Below, piece by piece: positions 26,133 to 35,822 of a stretch of 64,000 bases of DNA (positions are counted from its first letter, which is position 1; each line of letters begins with the position of its first letter). The translations under genes and the position numbers were made by a program. The notes under the pieces were generated by a model that was not told the DNA's origin, searched no databases, and saw only the letters and a list, made by a program, of their open reading frames with translations. The DNA is taken from contig CAWCCT010000007.1 in assembly GCA_963794165.1 (NCBI GenBank), forward strand, positions 1-64,000, read 5' to 3'. Origin of the DNA: PALSA-350 sp963794165 (GTDB lineage: Bacteria; Acidobacteriota; Terriglobia; Terriglobales; Acidobacteriaceae).

Positions 26133-27677
26133 TGCGAAGCATTGGCCTGGCTGCCCGGTACAAATTCCAGGACCTTGATCCCGTCGAATACTCCTAATTC
26201 ATTCACAATGTACGTTTGCGGCACGTTCTCGTCGATCCAATCCAGAGTCTTGTATGACGGTTCAAACGCCACCGCCAGAAAGCGTTCATGGCGTCGCGTC
26301 GCATCTCGCAGAAATTGTGAAGCGATGCCGGATTGCCTCGTCATTGAGCGACCGGGGCAAGTGCCACCACGGGTACGCTCAGTTGGTAATAAGTTAGCGG
26401 CGCAAAAATGGCGCTGTCCTTAACTGCTGCTCCAACCGGCATAGGCAGGTGATCCGCCTCAGGCAGGTCGCTGCAAATCAGCACCGGAGCATTGTCGGCG
26501 GAAGCATTCTTTTCGACAAACTGCAGCGCGTATTTCCAGGTGTAGAAACCATGGCGCTTGGCTGCGGGGAACGTCAGGTAGTGATAAACGGTAGTGGCAA
26601 CGACAAGCACGCAGAACAGCAATCTTAGAATGCGGGAATTGATCCGGCTGACGATAGAGACCCCAACAGAGCGCAATCCCGGGGATCGCGACTAGCCGGT
26701 AGCGGAGTACAAATATGTGCACCGATGTCCGCAGGCTTACCACAAATAAGATCAGGATCGGGATAAGCCCCGATGTTCCGCAAAACAAAACTCGCGGGCC
26801 CTCGAGATGCCTTCGCAGGTCAAGCCTTCCGGCTCGCGGCGGCAAGCAGAACAATGCCTGCGAGGATGAGCGCCATCCGCTTCGTCGCGAGTGTTTGGCC
26901 AAGTTCTCCCCACGTAGCAGCAGGCGAGAAAACGTGGATGCCGCTGGTGTGAAACATGTATCGTAAACCGGGAATCACCGGCAGGAACGCGACCGCGAAT
27001 GCAATGAGCGCTACACCGAACTGGCGCCAAAAGGCCTTATCGCCAATTTTGATGGCCAAAAAGCAAATGACCAGGGCTGGCAAGATGACCGCAAACAGGA
27101 ATTGGAAATAAACAATGCAGGCTGCCGACAGGCCGAAGAGAGCGGCCAGCCAGTTCGAGCCGTTATGCCGTAAGTGAACCAGGGCAAGAATGGACGCGGT
27201 GATTGCCAAGGCTCCGAAAGCATACGGGCGAACGTCAATGGCCGCGGAAAACGACAATTGGATGGAGGCAGAAGACAACCGCCGCGATGACAGCAAGATC
27301 ACGGTCGAACAATTCCCGCGCCGAGCAGTACAGGAGATAAACCGCACCCAGCATCGCGAGGATGGAAGGAATTCTGAGCATGATCTCGCCCGTTCCCGCC
27401 ACCCTGCTCCATATCCAAAGGATGCAGAAGTACACTGGAACGTCGGGCCATCCCTGTCGAGCGAGAATCTGCTGAGAAGGCTCCCTTTGATCTGGAAGTA
27501 TGAGACCGTCTCATCCAACCAAAGCGGCTCACGGATGGCAATGAACCAAACCGAAATCGACGCCGCAAGAGCCACGGCGTACATCGCCCACATCAATCGG
27601 TTGGGCAACGATCGGGGCACGTTCCTAGGCAAGGTCGATCCGATTTGCGCCTCAGAAACCTTTTCGGAAGCTTCCAA
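26129..27677 (-). pseudogene. GT-C-like membrane protein, paralogue 1 of 3, frameshifted
   Basis: It begins MEASEKVSEAQIGSTLPRN and has IREPLWLDETVSYFQIKG near residue 50 (WLDETVS is the acidic loop). It then matches the intact genes at 42993-44603 and 45072-46592 nearly to the end: ELFDRDLAVIAAVVFCLHPI, DVRPYAFGALAITAS, WRQFGVALIAFAVAFLPVIPG, RYRLVAIPGIALCW and VLEFVPG. Frame changes near 27455, 27245, 26830, 26700 and 26345 split it, and two of them cancel. A functional gene with sequence errors is likely. By analogy with GT-C enzymes it would use a polyprenyl-phosphate sugar; this is an inference. Confidence 0.6.
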
Positions 27678-27908
27678 ACGATTGTTCCTCGCGTGCCTAG
27701 GTTCACTTGCGCCTTGCCGGTCGTGGCGGATCGATCGGTCAACCCATCAAATCCGGAGATTGGGTTTCAAATTCCTATCTTTTAACCGCTACTGCAAAAG
27801 CTTCTGCTCCATGACCCTTGATAGTCCGCGCGATCACGACCAACGAGAGGGCAATGAAAATGGTCAACGCGGCGGAGGAAATTACAAGAGAAAAGCGCCG
27901 CATAGTCA

Positions 27909-29130
27909 TTAGCGTCGACTAAGACCGAGAATGCTCAGGAAGAAGCTGCTGAACACGATCTGAACACCCATAGTCAGAGAAAAGACGGAAGGCATCACGA
28001 TGCGGAGGGTGTGCTCGGTATGGAGTCGCCGAAGCTTTCTTTGGCCCATCCCGACACGGCAAAAATCGAGCCACCAATGCCGAGCAGCATCAGCAAGCCG
28101 CCCACAACCAAGCCTGTCTCCAGCGTGATCCAACGAAAAGCACGGGTCAGGCGGGGGTCTTCCGGCGGCAACCTTTCGGTGATCGCGAAGACCTTGGTGA
28201 AGATCGCAAAAGCGATGGTTGAAAGCCCAATAACATGGAAACGAATGCATACAAGAGCGTATCCACATCGAATCCGATGCCGCGGAACATCAGTCTCCCC
28301 GGCAGCAATAACAGGGCTCCTACTAGTCCAAGCACCAACAACCCGATTCCGGGGTACAGGAAAACCAGCGCGGGCTATACAAGAGTAGGAAACGCAGGTG
28401 CCGCCAGCCATCGCGCCAGGTGCGCAGGTGGGGCGCCCGATCGCGCCCGTCCGGCGAAAGAGTCGTCGGGATTTCCGTGACGCGCAAACCGAACGTGGTG
28501 GCCTTCACCACCATTTCGCTGGCGAATTCCATTCCCTGAAAGAGTCCGCAGATCGAAGCTTCTCGATGGCACCCTTGCGAAACGCGCGCAGGCCGCAGTG
28601 AAAATCGCCTCACCGGGCTCTTTTGAAGAACAATCTTCCAATGCCGGTGAGCACCGGATTCCCGACGTAACGATGCAGCGGCGGCATCGCGCCCGGCAAG
28701 ATCCCGCCCTGGAACCGGTTCCCCATCACCAGGTCGTATCCTTCGCGCAATTTGCTTCTACTGAAAACGGGCATCGAGCTGCGCGGAAGTTGTAACTATC
28801 ATCCGCGTCGCCCATCAGCACGAACTGCCCGCGCGCGGCCGCGATGCCGCCTCGCAATGCGCTCCCGTAGCCGCGCGTCTCGACTAGGGGAACGACTCGC
28901 GCGCCAACGCCAGTGGCAATTTCCTGCGAACCGTCCGTGCTGCCATTATCAGCCACGATCACCTCCGATCGTATACCGGCCTCGCGCAGGCTGGCCATCG
29001 CCTTACGTACGCAAATCCCGACTGTTTCCTGTTCATTAAGGCACGGCATTACGACAGATAACTCAACCAGTGTTTCCACCGCGCCCTGCTCGAGTACCCT
29101 GGGACCAGGAATGGAATAGTCGAGGCTCAT
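27909..29130 (-). pseudogene. DPM1/GtrB-type glycosyltransferase (GT2) with C-terminal membrane helices, frameshifted
   Basis: From ATG 29130 (MSLDYSIPGPRVLEQGAV) the GT2 domain is clear: LSVVMPCLNEQETVGICVRKAM, EVIVADNGSTDGSQEIA, GYGSALRGGIAAARGQFVLMGDADDSYNF. The later part appears in other frames: FASEMVVKATTFGLRVTEIPTTLSPDGRDRAPHLRTWRDGWRHLRFLL, then hydrophobic segments (LVLGLVGALLLLPG, ETGLVVGGLLMLLGIGG, MGVQIVFSSFFLSILG). Such enzymes load a sugar onto polyprenyl phosphate, giving donors for GT-C transferases. At least four frame changes occur, near 28760, 28600, 28340 and 28030. The start is 12 bases upstream of the next gene's stop, so the two genes overlap slightly or the ends are off by an indel. 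Confidence 0.6.
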
Positions 29131-29141
29131 CGTACCCCACT

Positions 29142-29882
29142 TCACGTGGGCCGAAGTTCTTTCCTTGCGCCGCGGTTCCTCGACTTCGGCTGAAAGGCCA
29201 TGAAATACCACTTGAGATAATGTGGCAGCCACTTCCAAAGCCTGAAGCGGGAGGTTCCCGCGGTCCGGTCGCGCCAGGTAGAGGGGGTTTCGGTGATCGT
29301 ATAGCCGGCAAGAAAAGCCTTCACCGTGATCTCCAGGCTCAATTCAAATCCGCCCTTGCTCTCGATGTGGATGGCGCCCAACATGGCGCGATCATAGATT
29401 TTGAAGGCGTTGGTCGCATCATGCGTCGGAATCCCGCGGAACCAGCACAAGGAAAGCCCGGACAGGCGTGAGAGCAGTTGCTTGAACCACGGGCCCCCGA
29501 TCAGCCGGCCACCCTTCATATAGCGGCTGCCGACAACAATGTGGCTGCCTTGCCGATAAAGTTCGAGCATCTTGCGAACCTGCCCCAGGTCATCGGACAG
29601 GTCGGCCATGACCACCAGCACCGGTCCGGCAGGCGCCGCATCGAAGCCGGTGCGGATTGCGCCCACGACTCCACGGCCGTAGGTGTTCTTGACCAACCTC
29701 AACCGGGTCTCGCCCTGGGCGATAATCTGCTGCGCCACAGGAAGCGTGTCGTCTCCGTCAAAGTCGTAGGCGACCAAGGCGGTAAAGGGAAAGTCGAGGT
29801 GCTCGGTCATCTCCGACCAGAGCGCCGGAAAATTGGCTCCCTCGTTGTAGACCGGAATGACTATGGTCAGCGGCCTGTCCAT
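29142..29882 (-). CDS. Family 2 glycosyltransferase
   Basis: The 246-residue soluble GT2 enzyme has MDRPLTIVIPVYNEGANFPALW at the N-terminus. YDFDGDDTLPVAQQI replaces the usual D-x-S nucleotide loop. NTYGRGVVGAIRTGFDAA, VVMADLSDDLGQV (the DxD-like metal site) and TETPSTWRDRTAGTSRFRLWKWLPHYLKWY at the end complete it. No membrane helices follow, unlike its neighbour. ATG 29882 has an AGGAG ribosome binding site nine bases upstream, so I chose it over the longer open frame that begins at 30206 inside the epimerase gene. It is intact although surrounded by broken genes. Confidence 0.82.
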   Translation of the reverse strand: MDRPLTIVIPVYNEGANFPALWSEMTEHLDFPFTALVAYDFDGDDTLPVAQQIIAQGETRLRLVKNTYGRGVVGAIRTGFDAAPAGPVLVVMADLSDDLGQVRKMLELYRQGSHIVVGSRYMKGGRLIGGPWFKQLLSRLSGLSLCWFRGIPTHDATNAFKIYDRAMLGAIHIESKGGFELSLEITVKAFLAGYTITETPSTWRDRTAGTSRFRLWKWLPHYLKWYFMAFQPKSRNRGARKELRPT

Positions 29883-29920
29883 TGCATCTCCTGTCGAAAC
29901 TGTGTGCGGTAACCGTTCGC

Positions 29921-30943
29921 TCACATCTGGCCTATTTCTACCTGCTCCGCGATCCACGGAATGACCTCGTCCAGGATGTCCGAGAGGGGAGTGGTTGCCT
30001 CGAACCCGAGCAAATCCCGCGCCTTGCCGACTGCCGGCGCTCGCTCCTGAACATCGTACTCGTAAGCGGGGTCGCTCACGTAGCGGAATGGCTTGGCTGA
30101 GCCGTGGATCTTTTTCCAGATCAACTCCGCCAGCTCCAGCACAGTGGTGCGTACCGGGGTGGAAAGGTTGAAATCCTGGTTCAGGGCGGCCGGATGCTCG
30201 ACGCAAACCCGGATTCCGCGCGCAAGATCGCCGCCATAGGTGTAGTGACGTACCTGCTTCCCGTCGCCCAGGATGTGCAGAGGATCCTGGCCCTTGACCA
30301 GTTTCTGTACCAGGTCGGGAACCACGTGAGACATGGCCAGGCGCACATTGCCGCTCATGATGTCGCGGTCAGACAAGGCGCGCTTTTCGCCGATGCCGAC
30401 GCAATTGAAAGGCCGCACGATGGTGTAAGGAAGCTTGTACTGTTCGTAGGCGCCTTGAACGAAATACTCGACCGCGAGCTTTTGGAAGCCGTAGGTCGAG
30501 CGAGGCGGCGGGCTGCGCCGCTCCGCCCCTTCCGGCGTGGGGTATTCGGTCGTGCTCTCGAAAACCATGCTGGAAGAGAGCACCACGATCTTTTTGAGCT
30601 TGCGTTCCTTGTGGGCCCAGATAGCCGCGTCGAACGAAGAGGCGATAATGCGCTCGTTCTCCGCCAGCAGGTCGTAGGCAAACTCGTGAAAGTACGAGAT
30701 GCCTCCGATCATGGCCGCTGCCGCGATGAAGTGGTCGCAGTCGGAGAGCAGCTCCTTCATCAATGCGACATCTTTTGCGTCTCCTTCGACCAGCTTGTAG
30801 CGCGGGTGGGAATCGTAGGACTTCTGCAGCCGCCCGTACTTGCTGAAGTTGTCGAGACCGACCACTTCGTATCCGTTATCCAGCAGCTCCTGGATCAGAT
30901 ATCCACAGATAAAGCCGGAAGCGCCAGTAACCAGTACTTTCAC
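29921..30943 (-). CDS. NAD-dependent sugar epimerase/dehydratase (extended SDR)
   Basis: The 340-residue protein has an N-terminal Rossmann motif GASGFICGYL; the third glycine of the usual GxxGxxG is Cys here. LVEGDAKD, the catalytic SSSMVFE serine and YGFQK (YxxxK, near residue 155) follow, then RPFNCVGIGE and a C-terminal substrate domain with DGKQVRHYTYGGDLARGI. This points to modification of a nucleotide-linked sugar, most likely 4- or 3,5-epimerisation or dehydration. It starts with GTG, overlapping the dehydrogenase stop by four bases (GTGA), so translation is coupled. Confidence 0.85.
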   Translation of the reverse strand: MKVLVTGASGFICGYLIQELLDNGYEVVGLDNFSKYGRLQKSYDSHPRYKLVEGDAKDVALMKELLSDCDHFIAAAAMIGGISYFHEFAYDLLAENERIIASSFDAAIWAHKERKLKKIVVLSSSMVFESTTEYPTPEGAERRSPPPRSTYGFQKLAVEYFVQGAYEQYKLPYTIVRPFNCVGIGEKRALSDRDIMSGNVRLAMSHVVPDLVQKLVKGQDPLHILGDGKQVRHYTYGGDLARGIRVCVEHPAALNQDFNLSTPVRTTVLELAELIWKKIHGSAKPFRYVSDPAYEYDVQERAPAVGKARDLLGFEATTPLSDILDEVIPWIAEQVEIGQM

Positions 30944-32160
30944 GATGCGAGCTTTCCCCCTGTTGCAGTTTGATGCCGGTTGGGCCAGAAACCCCAGACA
31001 TCCACAACCACCTTATCGTCGGGAATAGGAAGATCGCGGTAAGCCGCGTGAGGGGCTCCCAAAATGATAACGTCCGCCCGCTCGCAAGGCCTCCTCCAGC
31101 GGGACCAGCTTTCGATCGACGCACGTAGGGGTCGGTGCAGAGCACTTCCTTCGCTTCCACCATAAGCAGCTTTCGCAGCTTGTAGGAAAGGCTCTCGCGC
31201 TTGTCGTCGGATTCCGACTTTGAACGCCATGCCCAGCACGGCGACCACTTTATCGCGAAGCTTCTGCTGTTGGCGTAGTTGGTTCACGATGAAGTTGGGC
31301 AAGCCCTCGTTGACCAGCATGGCCGAATGTCCCAGGAAGAAATTGTTGCCGGAAAATGCCGATAGCTGCAGCGTATCTTTCAACAGGCAAGGTCCGGCCG
31401 CAAAGCCCGCCTTGGCGAAACTTTTCATGCGCGGATAGCGATGGGTCACCGCGCCGTAGATGCGCTGGAAGTCCAGGCCGTAAGTCTCGGCGAGCACATA
31501 GAACTGGTTGGAAATGGCGAAATTCATATAGCGCCAGCTATTCGTGAACAGCTTGGCCAGCTCTGCTTCCAGCGGGGAGAGCTCGATCAGATCTTCATTG
31601 ATGATGGAGAACAGCTCGCGCACGCGAGCCAGGGAATCCGGATCGAACGCGGAGATAATCTGCGGCAAGGTCCGGATCTCTTCCATGGCTTTGCCCTCGG
31701 CGATTCTTTCCGGGCAAAAGGACAAGAGAATCTTGCGCCCGGAAGCCTGCAAGCGCTCGTAGACCAGCTTGGTGACCCCTGGATAGACGGTGCTGCGCAG
31801 GACCAGGAGAGCATTCTCCGGCATGCGGGCAATAACTTCATCGATGCTGTGATAAAGGTCGGTGACGGTGGGATTGAGATGTTCATCGACCGGGGTGCCG
31901 AGAACCGCGATCGCGGCATCCGAATCGCGCAGGCAGGAAGGATCTGCGGTAGCGATCAACTTCTTGCCCACCACGCGCCCCAGCTGTTCCAGGGCATTCG
32001 TCTCCATAAAGGGCATTTGGCCTGCGTTGACCGTCTCTATTTTGGCTTGATCGCGATCGAGAAGAACGACATCCAGTCCGCAATTGGCGAAGACGATGCC
32101 CAGGGGGAGACCCACATGGCCGCATCCGCCGATAATGACAATCTTTTTCAGTTTCTGCAT
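30940..32160 (-). CDS. Nucleotide-sugar dehydrogenase (UDP-glucose/GDP-mannose dehydrogenase family)
   Basis: The enzyme oxidises a UDP- or GDP-hexose to the uronic acid. From ATG 32160, preceded by GGAG, it has IVIIGGCGHVGLPLGIVFANCGLDVVLLDRD, LGTPVDEHLNPTV, LRSTVYPGVT, SFCPERIAEGKAMEEIRTLPQI, and the linker-helix region ELAKLFTNSWRYMNFAISNQFY. AGPCLLKDTLQL carries the catalytic Cys (GPCLxKD). The frame is open along the whole gene, but residues about 315-360 read as nonsense. Deleting single bases near 31215, 31113 and 31083 restores family sequence (ESDDKRESLSYKLRKLL ... LCTDPYVRRSK). The ERIAEG-type motif favours a UDP-HexNAc or GDP-mannose relative, which is unproven. Confidence 0.85.
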   Translation of the reverse strand: MQKLKKIVIIGGCGHVGLPLGIVFANCGLDVVLLDRDQAKIETVNAGQMPFMETNALEQLGRVVGKKLIATADPSCLRDSDAAIAVLGTPVDEHLNPTVTDLYHSIDEVIARMPENALLVLRSTVYPGVTKLVYERLQASGRKILLSFCPERIAEGKAMEEIRTLPQIISAFDPDSLARVRELFSIINEDLIELSPLEAELAKLFTNSWRYMNFAISNQFYVLAETYGLDFQRIYGAVTHRYPRMKSFAKAGFAAGPCLLKDTLQLSAFSGNNFFLGHSAMLVNEGLPNFIVNQLRQQQKLRDKVVAVLGMAFKVGIRRQAREPFLQAAKAAYGGSEGSALHRPLRASIESWSRWRRPCERADVIILGAPHAAYRDLPIPDDKVVVDVWGFWPNRHQTATGGKLAS

Positions 32161-32368
32161 GAACTCCTGATCGCTCAATTTGGATGAGCGCGGAGAATGG
32201 TCAATTGAAACTGCGGCGGCGCATTCCGACTTAGGCTTTGTCTCTTGAGGCAACACGATCCGCCTTGTGGCACTCCCCGGCCCCGAGGGAAAATACGTGG
32301 CCGCATCGTAACTGCGCAAGCCCCTTCTCGTTAGACAGCTGTCACGCGGCCAGTCTCATTTCGCGTAT

Positions 32369-33854
32369 TCATACATGGTGCCAAGAGCATCGCCTCGAGC
32401 TGAAGTCAATCGATAGCCCGCTTTCGCGATGGTTTGCACTGCATCCTAACTGATCTTGTACGTTTTGTTCGCTTTCATAGACCAGGAACCGCTTATGGGT
32501 AGCGAGAAATGGACCGAACGTCGTCGTCTTCAAATCGATCTGTGCGCCCTTCCGAGTCTCTCGTACCCCGTAAGAAAAAGATCGTCTTTCCGGGGCTCCG
32601 AAGTAGAGATGGGAAACGACGGAGGGTGGAGCATAGTTGAAAAAATAGAGATATTCGTGGCCAGTAAGGACCAGGATGTCGAGACCTTCACTATTCGTCA
32701 AAAGGGTCCCGTACAACCTCATCGGTGCCGACGGCGTCGTGCTGGAGCAAAGCTGCTGCTGGGTTCAGCGAGCACGATCCGTTGCTTCTTGCTAAATAGA
32801 TGGTTGTTCCCAGATCCCCAAGCATCAGAAGGAACATGCATCCTGCCAACGCCTGTGCGGCCCAGGAGCCGACCTGCTCGCGGGAAGTGGCAAAGCCCAG
32901 GAAGATAGCGTAACCGGCAATACTCGATAGAAAGTATCTGTCGAAAAATGGGCCATGGCTAACCTTGCATCCGATCAAGCCCACTAAAGGGATGCAGGCG
33001 AAGCCTATAGCCAATAACATCTCCCGCGGCGGAATGGCGACGAGGCAGTCCCAGCGGTGATGGCACTCGCATCCCATCCAGGAGCGAATAGCAGAACCAG
33101 AGTAAAAAACATTAATGGCTGGCCCAATCACATTGACCAGGAAGCGTTGAAACACGTCGTGGGAGCCGGAGAGAACGTTACAGGCACGGTCGCCCGATAC
33201 ATCCGAAACAGCGGCAGATACACGGCCAAGGTCACGGAAGTAAAGGCTAACGCCATAACGGCCACGATGCCCCAGTTGGCCGCCTACTGAATCAGGTCGT
33301 AAAGTTCGACCAGGGCAAACGGAACCAACAGATATACCGCGTATACGTGGGTTAGCAAAGCGCCTAAGAACTGAGTCCAAATCCCGCCAGCCACAGATAC
33401 TTTGCTCTCCCTCGTCAGTTCTTTGCCAGCAGAGGAGTGCCAACCCACACCAACCTAAGACGATTCCATGCGCCCTGGCCTCATAGGCGTAATACTGAGC
33501 CAGGGTAAAAAAAGGGAAAGCGCCTGCGATAAACCCAGAGAATACGCCAGCCCGCCTTGCAACGAAGAAAAAAAGACAAATGCAGAAAACCCAGACGCCG
33601 AAAATCGCCGGCAGTCTGGTCGCAATCAGGCCTTCCCCAAACAGCCGCTGGGCGAACCGTATAAGCAGGTAGAAAAGCGGCGGGTTAAAGTCCGCACCGT
33701 GAGTGACCGCTGTCCAGGTACTCTTGAAGTCGGACAAACGGCAAAGATAGACAGTAAACAGCTCATCGAACCAAAAGCACTTTTGGCTGGCTTTAAGAAA
33801 AATATCTGCGAAATATAAGACCGAGAATAAGGCAATGCCGGCAATGTCCTCCAA
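32369..33854 (-). pseudogene. GT-C-like membrane glycosyltransferase, frameshifted
   Basis: The N-terminal part has FWFDELFTVYLCRLSDFKSTWTAVTHGADFNPPLFYLLIRF, the DE motif after the first membrane helix and the NPPLFYL loop that mark PMT/ArnT-like GT-C proteins. YYAYEARAHGIVLGW and FFDRYFLSSIAGYAIFLGFA follow. A middle part (about residues 150-260) is frame-scrambled. The tail continues in another frame (LYGTLLTNSEGLDILVLTGHEYLYFFNYAPP) beyond a shift near 32700. It is homologous to the plus-strand gene at 22794 and less closely related to the three paralogues. Its 3' end is uncertain. Confidence 0.55.
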
Positions 33855-34057
33855 CTCAATTTGTGAGAAATAAATTGGTTATTGTCCGCCCTGCCGCCAT
33901 CGTGCTTCGAGTATAAGGCTGCGGAAAACCGGGCGACTTTTACGTCTCGGATGAGCCTAGTTCCCAGGAATCCTGGTATCATCCCATGTTCATTGCGATT
34001 TCAGCCTCAAGTAGACTCCGAGTAGGCGGTTATTATCTGAGGGGCTTGGCAGAGAGG

Positions 34058-34943
34058 ATGCAAATGAAGCTGGATTTTATTCCCCGGGCATGCCCTCTCT
34101 GCGGCGGCGATGACGCCAGGGTCCTGGTGGAAGCGACGATTGATGAGGGCAAGCTGACAGCGTCGGCGTTCGCCTCTCGCAAGCTTCCCGAATACATGCA
34201 TTCCAGGATGGTCGAATGCAATTTGTGCGGAATGCTCTACGCCAACCCGGTGCTGCGGCCGGAGGCCTTGCCGGAGCCTACAAAGAAGCGTCTTTTGACA
34301 GCGGAGCGGAGTCTGTTAGCTGCTGTAACTTATCGCGCGCTGCTTGAGCCTCACTTAACCGCACTGCCGAGCCGGAGAAGTGCCCTTGATATTGGGGCAG
34401 GCGACGGCGCCTTTGTCGAGGAACTGTTGGCGTTGGGGTTTACCGAGGTCATCGGCGTGGAACCGTCGATTGCCCCCATCGAAGCTGCCAAGCCGGCCAT
34501 TCGCGGCTATCTCAAATGCGGGATCTTTCGCTGCGGAGCAATTCGCTCCGGAGAGCCTCGATCTCATCACTTGCTTTCAGGTGATCGAGCATGTCTGGGA
34601 TCCGGTGAAGATAGCCAGGGATGCGCTTGCACTGTTGAAGCCGGGCGGCCTGTTCTTCATTGTCGCGCACGACCGCCGGGCATTCTCTGCCCGCATCATG
34701 GGCACAAAGTCACCCATCTTCGACATCGAGCACCTGCAACTCTTCGATAGGCCAACGAGCACAGCACTGCTGCGAAACGCCGGATTCGATTCGATCAAGG
34801 TGAGTTCGGTGCAAAACCGATATCCAGTCGACTACTGGCTCAAGCTGTTTCCCATTCCCATGCCGGTAAAGTCTGCCGTCAGACGCCTGGCAGAGACCTC
34901 TGGGATAGGCAAGCTATTCTGTCTCTTCCAGCCGGAAACTTAG
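34058..34943 (+). CDS. SAM-dependent methyltransferase with N-terminal zinc ribbon, one frameshift
   Basis: From ATG 34058 (MQMKLDFIPRACPLCGGDD), after a GAGAGG ribosome-binding stretch, two CxxC pairs (CPLCGG and CNLCGM) form a zinc ribbon typical of sugar or lipid methyltransferases in polysaccharide clusters. The class I SAM motif ALDIGAGDGAFVEELLALGFTEVIGVEPS follows. A single indel near 34530 moves the rest (SLDLITCFQVIEHVWDPVKIARDALALLKPGGLFFIVAHD) to another frame, ending at 34943. HQ-type residues for catalysis are not identifiable. It is one of few plus-strand genes in this stretch. Confidence 0.7.
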
Positions 34944-34974
34944 CTGTGGTAGGACAGAAAACCGATTGAGTGCT

Positions 34975-35754
34975 TCAGGCTGACTCATTCTCTCTCGCGA
35001 ATTGCAAATACGGTATAGCCAAGACAGTCATCTCCTCCGCGGCCCAGAGAGAAAGATTCGCGATCATAGCCAGACGATAGAACAAGGGCAGAAATACCAG
35101 GCCCGCTAACCGCAGCAGCAGCCCGCAAACTTCGAGGCAGTCTGTGGCATCAGGAGCAGCAGGATAAGCGTCATAACCTTGTAGCACGCGACCGTACAAG
35201 CATTACCCCGGGCGTAGACGCGCACGTTGTGAAAGCCCGTTGTCGTCAGCAGATGATTGAGGCTGGAAGGCGTAAAGCGCCAATAGTCGTAAGGAATGAA
35301 GTGCCATCGTGCCGCAAAGGGAATAGTCAGTAGCAGCGTTCCGCCAGGCGCAAGGCAGCGCTCAGCTTCAGTAAGAAAACGGCGAGTCTCCAGCACGTGC
35401 TCCAGGGTTTCGGTACACAACACCACGTTCACTGATGAGTCTGCGACCGGCCAGACATCGCCGGAAAAGTAAGTTGTATTCGGCATCTCATACCCGAAAT
35501 GCGCCTTGGCCGCATCGGTATCGATACCCAGGTAGGTCGCGTGCGGATTGACCAGCGACCGGAAGGGTTGCGCTCCGCAGCCGACGTCGAGAACAGTCCC
35601 TCCAGCGATGGAAGCACGGCGCTCAGATCACGCCACGCCGAGCCCGCCTGAATGTCGAAGAATCTGCGAACTGCGGCCAGAAACAGAGAAAAGCCGGGTA
35701 GTCGTTGCGCGAAAAGAGCTGCGGCCGCCAGGTCTCCGAGGTGGCTTCCACCAT
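34975..35754 (-). pseudogene. SAM-dependent methyltransferase, frameshifted
   Basis: Fragments join as MVEATSETWRPQLFSRNDYPAF, then GLF/VGCGAQPFRSLVNPHATYLGID (SAM loop, partly in another frame), then SGDVWPVADSSVNVVLCTETLEHVLETRRFLTEAERCLAPGGTLLLTIPFAARWHF. The last is motif II/III of a class I methyltransferase and is intact in one 126-residue frame. A hydrophobic C-terminus (LAGLVFLPLFYRLAMIANL) ends at 34975. Shifts lie near 35625, 35500 and 35130. It converges with the methyltransferase at 34058-34943 across a 31-base gap. Confidence 0.6.
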
Positions 35755-35822
35755 ATTGCTACGGCTGTTTGAATGCCGCCTGTTCTTGTTCTGGGAACAA
35801 AGGTGCACGGACTACCTCTTCA

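Noticed and set aside
30104..30973. 289-codon plus-strand frame opposite the SDR gene
   Set aside because: The minus strand holds a complete SDR with Rossmann and YxxxK motifs; the plus frame is a shadow.
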